NCBI RefSeq assembly: GCF_002549795.1
Contig: NZ_CP021435.1
Location: 2,232,001-2,296,000 of the forward strand
DNA: 64,000 nucleotides
Source: Halomonas beimenensis
GTDB lineage: Bacteria; Pseudomonadota; Gammaproteobacteria; Pseudomonadales; Halomonadaceae
Direction of reading: 5' to 3'
Position 1 is the first letter of the stretch; each line of letters opens with the position of its first letter. Below the pieces are notes generated by a model, which worked only from the letters and a program-made list of their open reading frames with translations, was not told the origin of the DNA and ran no database searches. A program made the position numbers and the translations under genes. Below are positions 9,107 to 19,641 of this stretch, piece by piece.

Positions 9107-10114
9107 ATGGCCAGGACCCCAGACCCCACCCCGCATCGGCTCGGCATCCTGCTGCTGCCGCAGTTCTCCTTCGCCGGCCTGGGGGCGCTGCTGGATCCGC
9201 TGTTCATCGTCAACTGGCTGGCCCAGGAGCCGCGCTTCGAGTGGCGGCTGCTGGGCGGCGAGGCGACGGTGCCGGCCTCCAACGGCGTGCCCCTGGGGGT
9301 GGAGGTCGACTGGCCGGCCCCCACGGAGCTGGACGGCGTCCTGGTGCTGGCCAGCTTCGAGACCAAGGCGCTCACCGGGGACCGCCCCCTGGCCATGTGG
9401 CTGCGCCACTGCGCCGCCGCCGGGGTCGAACTGGGCGGGATCGAGATGGGCAGCGAGGTGCTGGCCGCGGCGGGCCTGCTCGACGGCCGACGGGCGGCGG
9501 TGCACTGGGACAACCTGGAGGGCTTCCGCGAGCTCTACCCCCGGGTGGAAGCCGTCGGCGAGCTCTACACCTTGGGCGGCGGCCGCCTGACCTGCGCGGG
9601 GGGCACGGCGGTGCTCGACATGATGCTGGCCTGGCTGGGCCGACGGGTCGAGGCGCCGCTGATGGAGGAGCTGCAGAACCACCTGCTGGAGCGTCGCCGA
9701 CGCGCCGGGGACGCCGTCCAGCTCGCCGCCGCCCCGGAGCGCCAGCCGGAGACCTCGGCCCAGATGCGCCGGGTGATCCGGCTGATGCGCCGGGCCATCG
9801 AGTCGCCGCTGTCCAGCGCCGAACTGGCCGAGGGGGTCGGGCTCTCGGTGCGCCAGCTCGAGCGACGCTTCAAGGCCGAGCTGGGCGTCACGCCGAAGCG
9901 CTACTACCTCTGGCTGCGCATCAACCGCGCCCATCGCCTGCTGCAGCAGACCGACCTGAGCGTCGCCCAGGTGGCCTCGAGCGCCGGGTTCGGCTCCCTG
10001 GAACACTTCTCCCGGGCCTACCGCCGCTTCTTCGGCTGTGCCCCCAGCCAGGATCGCCTGCAGTCCCGGGACGCGCCGGTGCTGCCGGTGCGCTATCTGC
10101 CCCGCCACGACTAG
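9107..10114 (+). CDS. GlxA-family AraC-type regulator (amidase-like sensor plus AraC DNA-binding domain)
   Basis: Regulator of 335 residues. The N-terminal ~190 residues have the DJ-1/PfpI (class I glutamine amidotransferase-like) fold (IEMGSEVLAAAGLL, then GGTAVLDMMLAW); the usual nucleophile Cys is not evident, so it is likely a sensor. The C-terminal ~100 residues are an AraC double helix-turn-helix (VGLSVRQLERRFKAELG and SVAQVASSAGFGSLEHFSRAYRR). This is the architecture of GbdR, CdhR and ArgR-type regulators of betaine, carnitine and arginine catabolism in pseudomonads, which supports a quaternary amine as substrate. It probably activates this cluster jointly with or separately from the LysR protein. 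Confidence 0.87.
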   Translation: MARTPDPTPHRLGILLLPQFSFAGLGALLDPLFIVNWLAQEPRFEWRLLGGEATVPASNGVPLGVEVDWPAPTELDGVLVLASFETKALTGDRPLAMWLRHCAAAGVELGGIEMGSEVLAAAGLLDGRRAAVHWDNLEGFRELYPRVEAVGELYTLGGGRLTCAGGTAVLDMMLAWLGRRVEAPLMEELQNHLLERRRRAGDAVQLAAAPERQPETSAQMRRVIRLMRRAIESPLSSAELAEGVGLSVRQLERRFKAELGVTPKRYYLWLRINRAHRLLQQTDLSVAQVASSAGFGSLEHFSRAYRRFFGCAPSQDRLQSRDAPVLPVRYLPRHD

Positions 10115-10286
10115 GGAAACGCTGCTTTACTGCTGCGCTCGAGATCCTGACCGTCGGCGGTACTGGTGCGCCAGCCCGGACTCGGCACCCCCGTCAAGAT
10201 CCTCATTTACCGCTGTGTAAACTCCGGTCTTTGCGTTCCGGCGGCGGCCAGCCTCCCATCGCTCGCGACGTAAATCAGCGCTTCCC
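10114..10286. repeat. Dispersed intergenic repeat, copy 2
   Basis: A second, shorter relative (about 173 bp) of the repeat at 3917-4138, starting inside the stop codon of the GlxA-type gene. It opens with GGGAAACGCTGCTTTACTG and closes with CGTAAATCAGCGCTTCCC, again imperfect inverted repeats, and contains the shared blocks TGCTGCGCTCGA, TCCTCATT, AACTCCGGT, GTTCCGGCGGCGGCCAG and ATCGCTCGCGACGTAAATC. It has no coding capacity. It lies immediately after one operon and 80 bp before the next gene. Confidence 0.75.
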
Positions 10287-10366
10287 TTGCCCCGCTTTCT
10301 GCCCGCGCCTTGAGGCGGGCGGGCATCTTGCTTAGGATGCTACGTTTCTCGCCACCCGGTAACGCC

Positions 10367-11701
10367 ATGTCGTCGCCCACCGCCCCCGCCGCCGAGGCGG
10401 CCGTCGCCCCGCGCCATGCCCTGGCCGGCCTGGCCATCCTCGCCGGCCTGCTGTGCCAGATCCTGGGCTTCACTCCCCTGGCGCTCGACCCGCACCTGAC
10501 CGGCTACGCCTTCTGGCTGGCCACCGCCCTGCTGTGGCCGGACATCCCCGGTCGCACCCGGCGCCAGGCGGGCTGGCTCGCCGCCCTCGGCCTGGGCCTG
10601 CTGCTGCTCGCCCGCTTCGGCTACGGGGCGGTCATCGACTGGGCGGCGATGCTCGACGGCAACAGCTTCGTGGTGGCGATGCTGGTGGGGGTGAGCTTCA
10701 TCGGCCTGATCGGCAACCTGCGGGGCAGGCCACGCCCGCCGGGCCACCCCGTGACCGGCCGGCGCGGGCTCGCCGGCACCTGGCTGGGGGTGCACCTGCT
10801 CGGCACCATCCTCAACCTCTCGACGGTGTTCATGGTCGGCGACCGCCTGGCCCGCCGGGCGCCGCTCACCATGCCGCAACTGCTGGGGCTCAACCGGGGC
10901 CTGTCCAGCGCGGCGCTGTGGTCGCCCTTCTTCGCCTCCATGGGCATCGTCATGACCCTGGCCCCGGCGATGGACTACGCGACGGTCCTGGCCCATGGCC
11001 TGCCCCTGGCCCTGTGCGCGGGCCTGGTGACGATGATCGAGCTGCCCCGCCGCTTCGACCTGAGCGACACCGCCGGCTTCTCGATGTCGCCGCGCAGCCT
11101 GCTGCTGCCGGTGAGCATGGCGGCGCTGGTGATGGGCTTCCACTACGGCCTGACGCCTGAGCTGTCCATGGTCAGCATCATCACCTTCCTGATGCCGGCC
11201 TCGGCCCTGGTCGCCAACCTGCCCAAGGGGCCGCGCTGGACCCTGGGCCGGCTGCATCGCCATGCCCTGACGCGGCTGCCGGCCATGCGCGGCGAGATCT
11301 CGCTGTTCCTCTGTGCGGGCCTGCTGACCAAGGGCCTCTCGACCCTGGCCAATGCCGCCACCGAGGGGGGCTGGACGCTGTTCGACGCCTTCGGCACGGG
11401 CGAGGCCATCGCCAGCTTCCTGGCGGTGGTGGCCAGCGCCGTGGCCGGCCTGCATCCCATCATCGGCGTCTCGGTGCTGGCCTCGGTGCTGGACCTCGCC
11501 GCCGCCGAGCAGACGCTGTTCGCCTTCACGGCGCTGGCCGCCTGGGCGGTGGGCACCAGCGTCGGGCCGCTGTCCGGGATCAACCTCTCGCTGCAGGGCC
11601 GCTACGGCGTCAGCGGCACCCGGATGATGCGCGAGAACCTGCGCTATGCGCTGGTGATGGCCGCCCTGGCGGTGGCGGCCATCTGGCTGCTGTCCTCGTG
11701 A
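10367..11701 (+). CDS. Polytopic membrane protein, ion-transporter superfamily-like
   Basis: A 444-residue, strongly hydrophobic protein with about 10-12 predicted membrane segments (for example ALAGLAILAGLLCQILG, VVAMLVGVSFIGLIGNL, LLLPVSMAALVMGF). Two features recall transporters of the ArsB/NhaD/CitM type: short half-helix motifs in each half (LNLSTVFMVGD and VGTSVGPLSGINL) and a central loop rich in charge. I do not recognise a specific family or substrate. The ATG at 10367 was chosen over one 57 bp upstream because hydrophobic sequence starts soon after it. It is separated from the amine cluster by repeat copy 2, so co-transcription is uncertain. Confidence 0.7.
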   Translation: MSSPTAPAAEAAVAPRHALAGLAILAGLLCQILGFTPLALDPHLTGYAFWLATALLWPDIPGRTRRQAGWLAALGLGLLLLARFGYGAVIDWAAMLDGNSFVVAMLVGVSFIGLIGNLRGRPRPPGHPVTGRRGLAGTWLGVHLLGTILNLSTVFMVGDRLARRAPLTMPQLLGLNRGLSSAALWSPFFASMGIVMTLAPAMDYATVLAHGLPLALCAGLVTMIELPRRFDLSDTAGFSMSPRSLLLPVSMAALVMGFHYGLTPELSMVSIITFLMPASALVANLPKGPRWTLGRLHRHALTRLPAMRGEISLFLCAGLLTKGLSTLANAATEGGWTLFDAFGTGEAIASFLAVVASAVAGLHPIIGVSVLASVLDLAAAEQTLFAFTALAAWAVGTSVGPLSGINLSLQGRYGVSGTRMMRENLRYALVMAALAVAAIWLLSS

Positions 11702-11712
11702 TCCCATCTCGA

Positions 11713-11888
11713 TCGCGCTCTGAAGAGCGCTCCCACCAGTGAATTCGAGCACCGGGGCGAATTCAGGAGTGGGAGCGCAGCTTGCTGCGCGACAAGCAGC
11801 AAGCCATCAAACACCGCATCGCGCTCTAAAGAGCGCTCCCACGAACGGGGCATCACTCCGTCCTGTGGAAGCGCAGCTTGCTGCGTGA
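11713..11888. repeat. REP palindrome cluster, left of the RAYT gene
   Basis: Four 24-bp REP units alternate in orientation. Forward units (consensus TCGCGCTCTAAAGAGCGCTC plus CCAC) are at 11713-11736 and 11819-11842; inverse units (GTGGGAGCGCAGCTTGCTGC plus GCGA, with small changes) are at 11769-11792 and 11865-11888. Each unit is itself a short hairpin and each forward/inverse pair can fold into a longer one. The pair 11713-11792 is almost identical, including its 32-bp spacer, to 12395-12474. Confidence 0.88.
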
Positions 11889-11907
11889 TGAGGTTTCAAG
11901 AAGAGGA

Positions 11908-12342
11908 CTACAGCCAGACCGCGTTCCAATAGGGGTAATCGGTGATGTTGGTCACAAGCCCGGCTCTCAAGGGGTTCGCAACGACGTATCGGGCCGTGGC
12001 CCTGAGATCTTCCTCAAGCCGAAGGGCATGATCATGGAAACCCGATTGCCAGACTGGCTTCCCGACCACCATGGACACACGTGACTTGTAGACCCTGACC
12101 AGGACTGACAGGTCACCCTTCAACTGCACCAACCAATGCACATGATCAGGCATGACCACATAGCAGAGGGTATCGCCATGCTTGAGGACAGCCGACGCAT
12201 AGAACTCTCGGGATGCGGCGGCGGCATGTCCGGGATGGAGGAATACTGGGTAGCGGGAAGCCGTCACCATGGTGAGCAAATAACAATACCCAGGCAACGA
12301 ACGCCGCCCCTTCCTGAGGCGGCATGAATGAGGTGCCGACAT
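11908..12342 (-). CDS. REP-associated tyrosine transposase (RAYT, Y1/HUH family)
   Basis: A 144-residue Y1 transposase of the TnpA-REP type. The metal-binding HUH motif is in VVMPDHVHWLVQL, followed by WQSGFHDHALRLEEDL and the helix carrying the nucleophilic Tyr, RYVVANPLRAGLV, ending with W. Length and motifs match intact RAYT proteins, which nick REP hairpins. It is flanked on both sides by REP units, 20 bp away downstream and about 53 bp upstream, the classic domesticated REPtron arrangement. No frameshift is visible, so it is probably functional. The start at 12342 is the first ATG in the frame; the strong motif content begins soon after it. Confidence 0.92.
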   Translation of the reverse strand: MSAPHSCRLRKGRRSLPGYCYLLTMVTASRYPVFLHPGHAAAASREFYASAVLKHGDTLCYVVMPDHVHWLVQLKGDLSVLVRVYKSRVSMVVGKPVWQSGFHDHALRLEEDLRATARYVVANPLRAGLVTNITDYPYWNAVWL

Positions 12343-12394
12343 GGTGAAGGATCACTGTGGGTGACTTCCCCCAACATAGCAGCTGAACCTCCAA

Positions 12395-12525
12395 TCGCGC
12401 TCTAAAGAGCGCTCCCACCGGTGAATTCGAGCACCGGGGCGAATTTGGGAGTGGGAGCGCAGCTTGCTGCGCGATTCGCGGCTGGCCAGCAGGTAACCTA
12501 TTCGCGCTCTAAAGAGCGCTCCCAC
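12395..12525. repeat. REP palindrome cluster, right of the RAYT gene
   Basis: Three REP units: forward at 12395-12418 and 12502-12525, inverse at 12451-12474. The unit 12395-12474 repeats the left-hand pair 11713-11792 almost exactly, so the RAYT gene sits between two copies of the same 80-bp BIME-like block. The last unit ends 10 bp from the 3' end of the zinc-ribbon gene, where its hairpin could also help end transcription or protect the mRNA. Confidence 0.88.
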
Positions 12526-12535
12526 ACGACAAGCG

Positions 12536-13057
12536 TCAGTCGAGCGGGGCGCGCACGAAGTAGCGATGCCCGCACCGGTGACAGGGTTCGATGCGGGTCA
12601 CGGCATCGAGCTCGACGATGGCGTCGCAGTGGGTACAGGCCATGCGGCCCGGGGCGGCCATCTCCCCGGCGACGTAGTCGGCCCGGGAGGCCTCCAGGTC
12701 GTCCTCGAAGCGCTCGCGCTCCAGCATGCCGCGATCGGCGATGGAGAGCAGCGACTCCACCACCTTGCGCGACAGCATCGACAGGTCGATGCCCAGCCAG
12801 CTGGCCACGCTCTCGCCGCCGGCCCCCAGGTAGCGGCGCATCTCCTTGAGATCCCGTTCCACCCAGGCGCGCAGCAGCGACAGCTCGTCCCGAGTGAACT
12901 CCTCGACGTCGGCCTCGAACTCGATGGCCTCATCGAGCTCCTGCTGCAGGGTCTCCCGGTTCAGTTCGCCGGCCCCCTCCTTCAGGCGCGCCAGCACGCG
13001 TTCGTAGGCCGCCTTGAGGCGGTGGTCCTGGTGGTGCCGATCCTGATGCTCGCTCAT
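12536..13057 (-). CDS. Zinc-ribbon-containing protein, DUF1451/YbeL-like
   Basis: A 173-residue cytoplasmic protein. The N-terminal two thirds are charged and helical (LKAAYERVLARLKEG..., EFTRDELSLLRAWVERDL), probably coiled coil. The C-terminus is a four-cysteine zinc ribbon, CTHCDAIVEL... CHRCGHRYF. This matches the DUF1451 (YbeL) family, whose gene is often near leuS, as here; the function is unknown. The ATG at 13057 is preceded by a strong GGAGGA site, whereas an upstream in-frame start would add 59 residues of unrelated composition. It is divergent from leuS, and the 228-bp gap between them must hold both promoters. Confidence 0.85.
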   Translation of the reverse strand: MSEHQDRHHQDHRLKAAYERVLARLKEGAGELNRETLQQELDEAIEFEADVEEFTRDELSLLRAWVERDLKEMRRYLGAGGESVASWLGIDLSMLSRKVVESLLSIADRGMLERERFEDDLEASRADYVAGEMAAPGRMACTHCDAIVELDAVTRIEPCHRCGHRYFVRAPLD

Positions 13058-13231
13058 GGGGTCTCCTCCTGTCCGAGCCGGGTCACGGCGCAGGCCACCA
13101 TAGCCGGGGCCCGCCGTGCTGGGGTATCCTTGCGCCCCAAAGGTTGTTCCATTTAGACGACATGCCGTCGGCGAATCAATGACTTCTCCCTCCGACCGGA
13201 GATGACCTTGACGCCGGACAAGGCCCGCTGA

Positions 13232-15868
<2,637 letters not shown>

Positions 15869-15896
15869 ACCCGTCCCATGGCCAAGGAGAGTCGAG

Positions 15897-16388
15897 ATGC
15901 AACGGCGTGACTTCCTGCGCCTCGCCCTGGCCGGCGGCGCCGGCCTGGGGCTGAGCGGCTGCGGGTTCCGGCTGAGGGGGCTCGATCGCCCCGGCCCCCC
16001 ACTGGCCGCCCTGGCCCTCGCCGGGCCCGAGGACGAGTTCTCGCGCCTGGTCGGGGCGCGGCTCGAGGCCGCCGGCACTGCCATCCGCGACGATGCCCCG
16101 CTGGTGATGACCCTTGGCGCCGAACGCATCGAGGAGCGCCGCCTCTCGGTGCTGGATGCGGGCAGCCAGGAACGGGAACTGACCCTGACGGTCCCCTTCT
16201 CGTTGAAGCGTCGAGCCGACGGTGCCTATCGGCTCCCCCGCCAGGACATGACGGTCGTCGAGCGCTATGCGACGAGCGACGACGACCTGCTGGCGGGCGA
16301 CACCCAGCGCGAGGCGGTCCTCGAGCGGCTGCGCCACGCGGCGGCCCGTCGGCTGCTCGATCGCCTGATCGCCCTGGACGCCCCATGA
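15897..16388 (+). CDS. lptE: LPS-assembly lipoprotein LptE
   Basis: Outer-membrane lipoprotein that plugs and assembles LptD, delivering lipopolysaccharide to the cell surface. The 163-residue protein starts with a lipoprotein signal whose lipobox is LGLSGC, followed directly by GFRLRG, typical of LptE (formerly RlpB). The middle carries a beta-rich domain and a helix near the C-terminus (EAVLERLRHAAARRLLDRL). The ATG at 15897 is preceded by AAGGAGAG; an upstream in-frame start would extend into leuS. It overlaps holA by 4 bp (ATGA). Confidence 0.93.
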   Translation: MQRRDFLRLALAGGAGLGLSGCGFRLRGLDRPGPPLAALALAGPEDEFSRLVGARLEAAGTAIRDDAPLVMTLGAERIEERRLSVLDAGSQERELTLTVPFSLKRRADGAYRLPRQDMTVVERYATSDDDLLAGDTQREAVLERLRHAAARRLLDRLIALDAP

Positions 16389-17440
16389 AGGTCTTCCCCG
16401 ACAAGCTCGAGGCGGCGCTGGCCAAGTCGCTGCCGCCGGTGGTGATCGTCGCCGGGGACGAGCCCCTGCAGCACCGCGAGGCCTGCGACGCCGTGCGCGC
16501 CGCCGCCCGTGGTGCGGGCATCGAGGAGCGCGAGGTGCTGCACGTGGAGGCCAACTTCGCCTGGGGACGGCTCACCGAAGCCGCCGCCAGCCTGTCGCTG
16601 TTCGCCTCGCGCAAGCTCATCGAGCTGCGCCTGGGCAACGGCAAGCCCGGCCAGGAGGGCGCCAAGGCCCTGCGCGAATACGCCGAGACCATGGGCGGCG
16701 ATAACGTGCTGCTGGTCGCCGCGGGCAAGCTCGACTTCCGCGAGCAGAAGAGCGCCTGGTTCAAGGCCCTGGACAAGGCCGGGCTCTTCGTGCCGGTGTG
16801 GCCCGTGGACGCCTCTCGGCTCCATTTCTGGCTGCGCGACCGGGCCGGCCATCATGGCCTGTCCCTGGACCTGGACGCGGCCCGGTTGCTCGGCGAGCGC
16901 ACCGAGGGCAACCTGCTCGCCGCCGACCAGGAACTGCAGAAGCTAGCCCTGCTCTGCCCACCGGGAGCGCGCATCTCGCCGCAGCAGGTGGCCGGGGGCG
17001 TGGAGGACAGCGCCCGCTTCGACGTCTTCACCCTGATGGATGCCTGCCTCAAGGGCGAACGGGCGCGGGTGTCCCGCATCATGGCGGGGCTCCGGGGCGA
17101 GGGCGTGGAGGCCCCCATCGTGCTGTGGGCCCTGACGCGCGAGCTGCGACTTCTGCTGTCGCTGCACCAGCATCTCGACCAGGGCCAGAGCCTGGAGCAT
17201 GCCTGCAAGGCGCAGAAGCCGCCGATCTTCGAGAAGCGGCGACCGGCCTACCAGCAGGCGCTGGGCCGCCTGCCCATGAAGCGCCTGCACAAGCTGCTGC
17301 TGTTCGCCCAGCGCCTGGACCTGGCGATCAAGGGCGCCAGCCCCCTGCCCCTCTGGGACGGCCTGCACGACCTGGCCCTGACCCTGGCCGGCGGCCGTGG
17401 CCCCCTCACCGAGTTGCCCGCCTCCTATCGGGTGGGCTGA
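16385..17440 (+). CDS. holA: DNA polymerase III delta subunit
   Basis: Clamp-loader delta subunit that opens the beta sliding clamp. The protein has 351 residues (E. coli: 343) with the delta AAA+-like fold: VVIVAGDEPLQHREACDAVR at the start, a degenerate P-loop region, a middle domain (NLLAADQELQKLALL) and the C-terminal collar domain (LLLSLHQHLDQG... LLFAQRLDLAIKG). It is translationally coupled to lptE and completes the leuS-lptE-holA operon. nadD, often next in this order, is absent; the following gene is unrelated. Confidence 0.94.
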   Translation: MKVFPDKLEAALAKSLPPVVIVAGDEPLQHREACDAVRAAARGAGIEEREVLHVEANFAWGRLTEAAASLSLFASRKLIELRLGNGKPGQEGAKALREYAETMGGDNVLLVAAGKLDFREQKSAWFKALDKAGLFVPVWPVDASRLHFWLRDRAGHHGLSLDLDAARLLGERTEGNLLAADQELQKLALLCPPGARISPQQVAGGVEDSARFDVFTLMDACLKGERARVSRIMAGLRGEGVEAPIVLWALTRELRLLLSLHQHLDQGQSLEHACKAQKPPIFEKRRPAYQQALGRLPMKRLHKLLLFAQRLDLAIKGASPLPLWDGLHDLALTLAGGRGPLTELPASYRVG

Positions 17441-17525
17441 GCCGCGTGGGCGGCCCGTGAGCGTCCGCCCATGGCCCTCTCTTCGGGTTCTTGCCATCAT
17501 GCGAAAAATCTTGTTGAGGAGTTCC

Positions 17526-17999
17526 ATGATGTCGCTGCACCGCCTGACCCTGGCTGGCCTGCTGGCCGCCGCCCTTGCCCCGGCCCTGACCACCGTCGCC
17601 GAGCCGATCCTGACGATCCAGCAGGGCGCCGAATCCCGCGAGCTGACCCTCGCCGAGATCGAACGGAGCGAGGCCGCCCGGGTCACCATGCGCCACTTCG
17701 AGGGGCCGGAAGGCACCTTCGATGGCGTCTGGCTGGAGGACTTCCTGGCCGATCAGGGCCTGGACGAGGCCGGCCGGCTGCGCTTCATCGCGATCGATGA
17801 CTACACCACCTTCCTGACGCCCCATGATCGTCAGGAGCGGGACTACATGCTGGCCACCCGACTCGATGGCGAGCCGCTGCGGCCCGACCAGCTGGGGCCC
17901 CTGATGCTGGTGGTTCCGGCGGACGCCGAGGCGGTGCTGGAGGGTGAGGCCCCCATGAGCCAGTGGATCTGGGCCATCCGGGAGATCCAGGCCCGGTGA
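17526..17999 (+). CDS. Periplasmic SuoX/molybdopterin-oxidoreductase-fold protein lacking cysteine
   Basis: A 157-residue exported protein with a signal peptide (LTLAGLLAAALAPALTTVAEP). The rest resembles the small sulfite-oxidase-like molybdopterin domain: FDGVWLEDFLADQGL, ITAIDDYTTF-type segment (FIAIDDYTTFLTP) and GEPLRPDQLGPLMLVVP. It has no cysteine at all, so the Cys that ligates molybdenum in true enzymes is missing and catalysis is unlikely. Its stop overlaps the GTG of the diguanylate cyclase gene (GTGA), implying coupled translation and joint function, perhaps as a periplasmic ligand sensor for that cyclase. Start: ATG 17526 follows TTGAGGAG; another at 17499 is less well placed. 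Confidence 0.75.
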   Translation: MMSLHRLTLAGLLAAALAPALTTVAEPILTIQQGAESRELTLAEIERSEAARVTMRHFEGPEGTFDGVWLEDFLADQGLDEAGRLRFIAIDDYTTFLTPHDRQERDYMLATRLDGEPLRPDQLGPLMLVVPADAEAVLEGEAPMSQWIWAIREIQAR

Positions 18000-19120
18000 G
18001 GAGCCCCTCGGCACGGCTGCGGATCGGGCTGGCGCTGGGCTTCTGCCTGATGGCCGTGCTCGGTGCGCTGGCCACCGGGGCCTACGTGAGCCAGTCCGGG
18101 CGCCACCTGGGCGCCGATTACGCGGCCCTGGCCGGGGATATCGTGCGCGCCCAGGAGGAGACGGCCGAGCTGCGCCTGGCCCTGGAGGGGCTGATGCGCG
18201 CACCCGGCGACAGTTTCCATCGGCAACGGGTCGGCAAGCTGCTGTGGCTGTTGCCGGAGCGCATGGCGGGCGTTCGCCAGGCCCTGAGGCGCAGCGAGTT
18301 GCCTCGCACGGACTACAGCGAGGTACTGGGGGATTTCGATCAGGCCGCCGAGACCCTGGAGGCCCTGGAGGGAGCCCTGGCGCGAGAGGCCCCCGACGCC
18401 GGCACGGTGAACCAGCTGGGCGGCGAGCTGGAGTCGACCCTGGCCTGGGCCTACAGCCGCCTGCTGGACAGCATCCACGGGGCCGCGGCGGAACAGCGTC
18501 GACTGATGAAACGGCTGAGCCTCGCCGTGGTCGTGTTGCTGTTACTGGTACTGATGGTCGCCGGCGCCCTGATGCTGGCGCTCGCCCGCATCCATCGTCA
18601 GTGGCTCTCGCTGCACCAACTCAGCGTGACCGACGAGCTGACCGGGCTGGCCAATCGGCGCCGGCTCTGGGACCGGGCCCAGCAGCAGCTGGCGCTCAAT
18701 CGGCGTGATGAAGGCGAACTGAGCCTGCTACTGGCCGATCTGGACCACTTCAAGCACGTCAACGACCGTTTCGGCCATCCGACCGGCGATGCCGTCCTCC
18801 AGGCCTTCTCCCGAGAGCTCGCTCGCCTCAGCCGCGAGTCGGACCTGGTGGCGCGGCTCGGGGGGGAGGAGTTCGCCGTGCTGATGCCGAATACCGGCAT
18901 CGAGGGGGCGCGAAGGCTGGGCGAGCGTCTCCGCGAGGCCACGGCGAGCCTGGCCCTCCCTGACCGGGCTCAAGGACATCGCCTTACCATCAGCCTGGGG
19001 CTAGCCGCCACGCACGCCGGCCAGGAGGACCTGGATCAGCTCTACTCCCGGGCCGACACCGCGCTCTACCAGGCCAAGCAGAAGGGGCGCAACCGGCTGG
19101 AAATCCATACGAATTCGTGA
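17996..19120 (+). CDS. Membrane-bound diguanylate cyclase (GGDEF)
   Basis: Makes c-di-GMP from GTP. The 374-residue protein has a membrane segment near the N-terminus (IGLALGFCLMAVLGALATGA), a helical periplasmic domain to about residue 175, a second membrane segment (LAVVVLLLLVLMVAGALML) and a C-terminal GGDEF domain. The active site is intact as GGEEF at about residues 289-293, and an RxxD inhibitory site (RESD) lies five residues before it, so feedback inhibition is expected. The GTG at 17996 is preferred because it overlaps the previous stop and gives the membrane segment a normal N-terminal position; an alternative start lies 33 bp upstream. Confidence 0.88.
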   Translation: MRSPSARLRIGLALGFCLMAVLGALATGAYVSQSGRHLGADYAALAGDIVRAQEETAELRLALEGLMRAPGDSFHRQRVGKLLWLLPERMAGVRQALRRSELPRTDYSEVLGDFDQAAETLEALEGALAREAPDAGTVNQLGGELESTLAWAYSRLLDSIHGAAAEQRRLMKRLSLAVVVLLLLVLMVAGALMLALARIHRQWLSLHQLSVTDELTGLANRRRLWDRAQQQLALNRRDEGELSLLLADLDHFKHVNDRFGHPTGDAVLQAFSRELARLSRESDLVARLGGEEFAVLMPNTGIEGARRLGERLREATASLALPDRAQGHRLTISLGLAATHAGQEDLDQLYSRADTALYQAKQKGRNRLEIHTNS

Positions 19121-19230
19121 AACGCCGTTCGCTTATCCTCTATACTGAGCAAGCATCGCTCCCGAAGGGCATGGACGCGCCGAAGGGAAAGAACACGAGC
19201 CGGACCACCGAGACACAAGGAATCTCCACC

Positions 19231-19626
19231 ATGAAGCGACTCCGCCGCCTCCTCACCCCGCTCCTGATCGCCGCCCTGGTCCTGGGCAGCCTCCCCGCCA
19301 TGGCCACCCCCGGGACGGCTCTCTCGGACCTGATCGCCACGACGGCCGCGCTCGACGCCCAGGGAGCTCAGCGGGATCGGGCCAAGATCCGTGACATCCT
19401 GGCCCGGGAGGACGTCCGGCAGCAATTGCTCCTCCAGGGCGTCTCGCCCCGCCAGGTCGAGGACCGCGTGGCCGCCCTCTCCGACGCCGAGGCCCGCGAG
19501 ATGGCCGAGCGGCTGGACCAGCTGCCCGCCGGCGCCAGCGTGGTCGGCGCCCTGTTCGCCGTCTTCGTCATCCTGCTGGTGACCGACATCCTCGGCCTCA
19601 CCGACGTCTACCCCTTCACCCGCTGA
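19231..19626 (+). CDS. PA2779-family small membrane/periplasmic protein
   Basis: A 131-residue protein with a signal-like N-terminus (LLTPLLIAALVLGSLPAMA), a helical middle rich in Arg, Asp and Glu (DRAKIRDILAREDVRQQLL) and a hydrophobic segment near the C-terminus (VVGALFAVFVILLVTDILG). This pattern and the gene after it match the Pseudomonas PA2779-PA2778 pair. Function is not established; the helical part may be displayed in the periplasm and anchored by the C-terminal helix. The ATG at 19231 was chosen because the signal peptide starts there; upstream in-frame codons would add 38 hydrophilic residues. TATACT at 19141-19146 is a possible -10 box. Confidence 0.75.
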   Translation: MKRLRRLLTPLLIAALVLGSLPAMATPGTALSDLIATTAALDAQGAQRDRAKIRDILAREDVRQQLLLQGVSPRQVEDRVAALSDAEAREMAERLDQLPAGASVVGALFAVFVILLVTDILGLTDVYPFTR

Positions 19627-19641
19627 AAGGCGAGACACCGC

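Noticed and set aside
6605..10108. Very long open frame on the minus strand opposite the amine cluster (and a + strand one at 7192-10335)
   Set aside because: It lies opposite genes with intact motifs, has low-complexity Gly/Ala/Gln/His-rich translation, and is explained by high GC making stops rare.
11713..12525. Possible CRISPR array
   Set aside because: Repeats alternate in orientation, are palindromic, have shared rather than unique spacers, and flank a RAYT transposase gene, so they are REP elements.
17448..17470. Hairpin GGGCGG/CCGCCC after holA as a terminator
   Set aside because: Only a 6-bp stem with an 11-base loop and no T tract; not strong enough to call.
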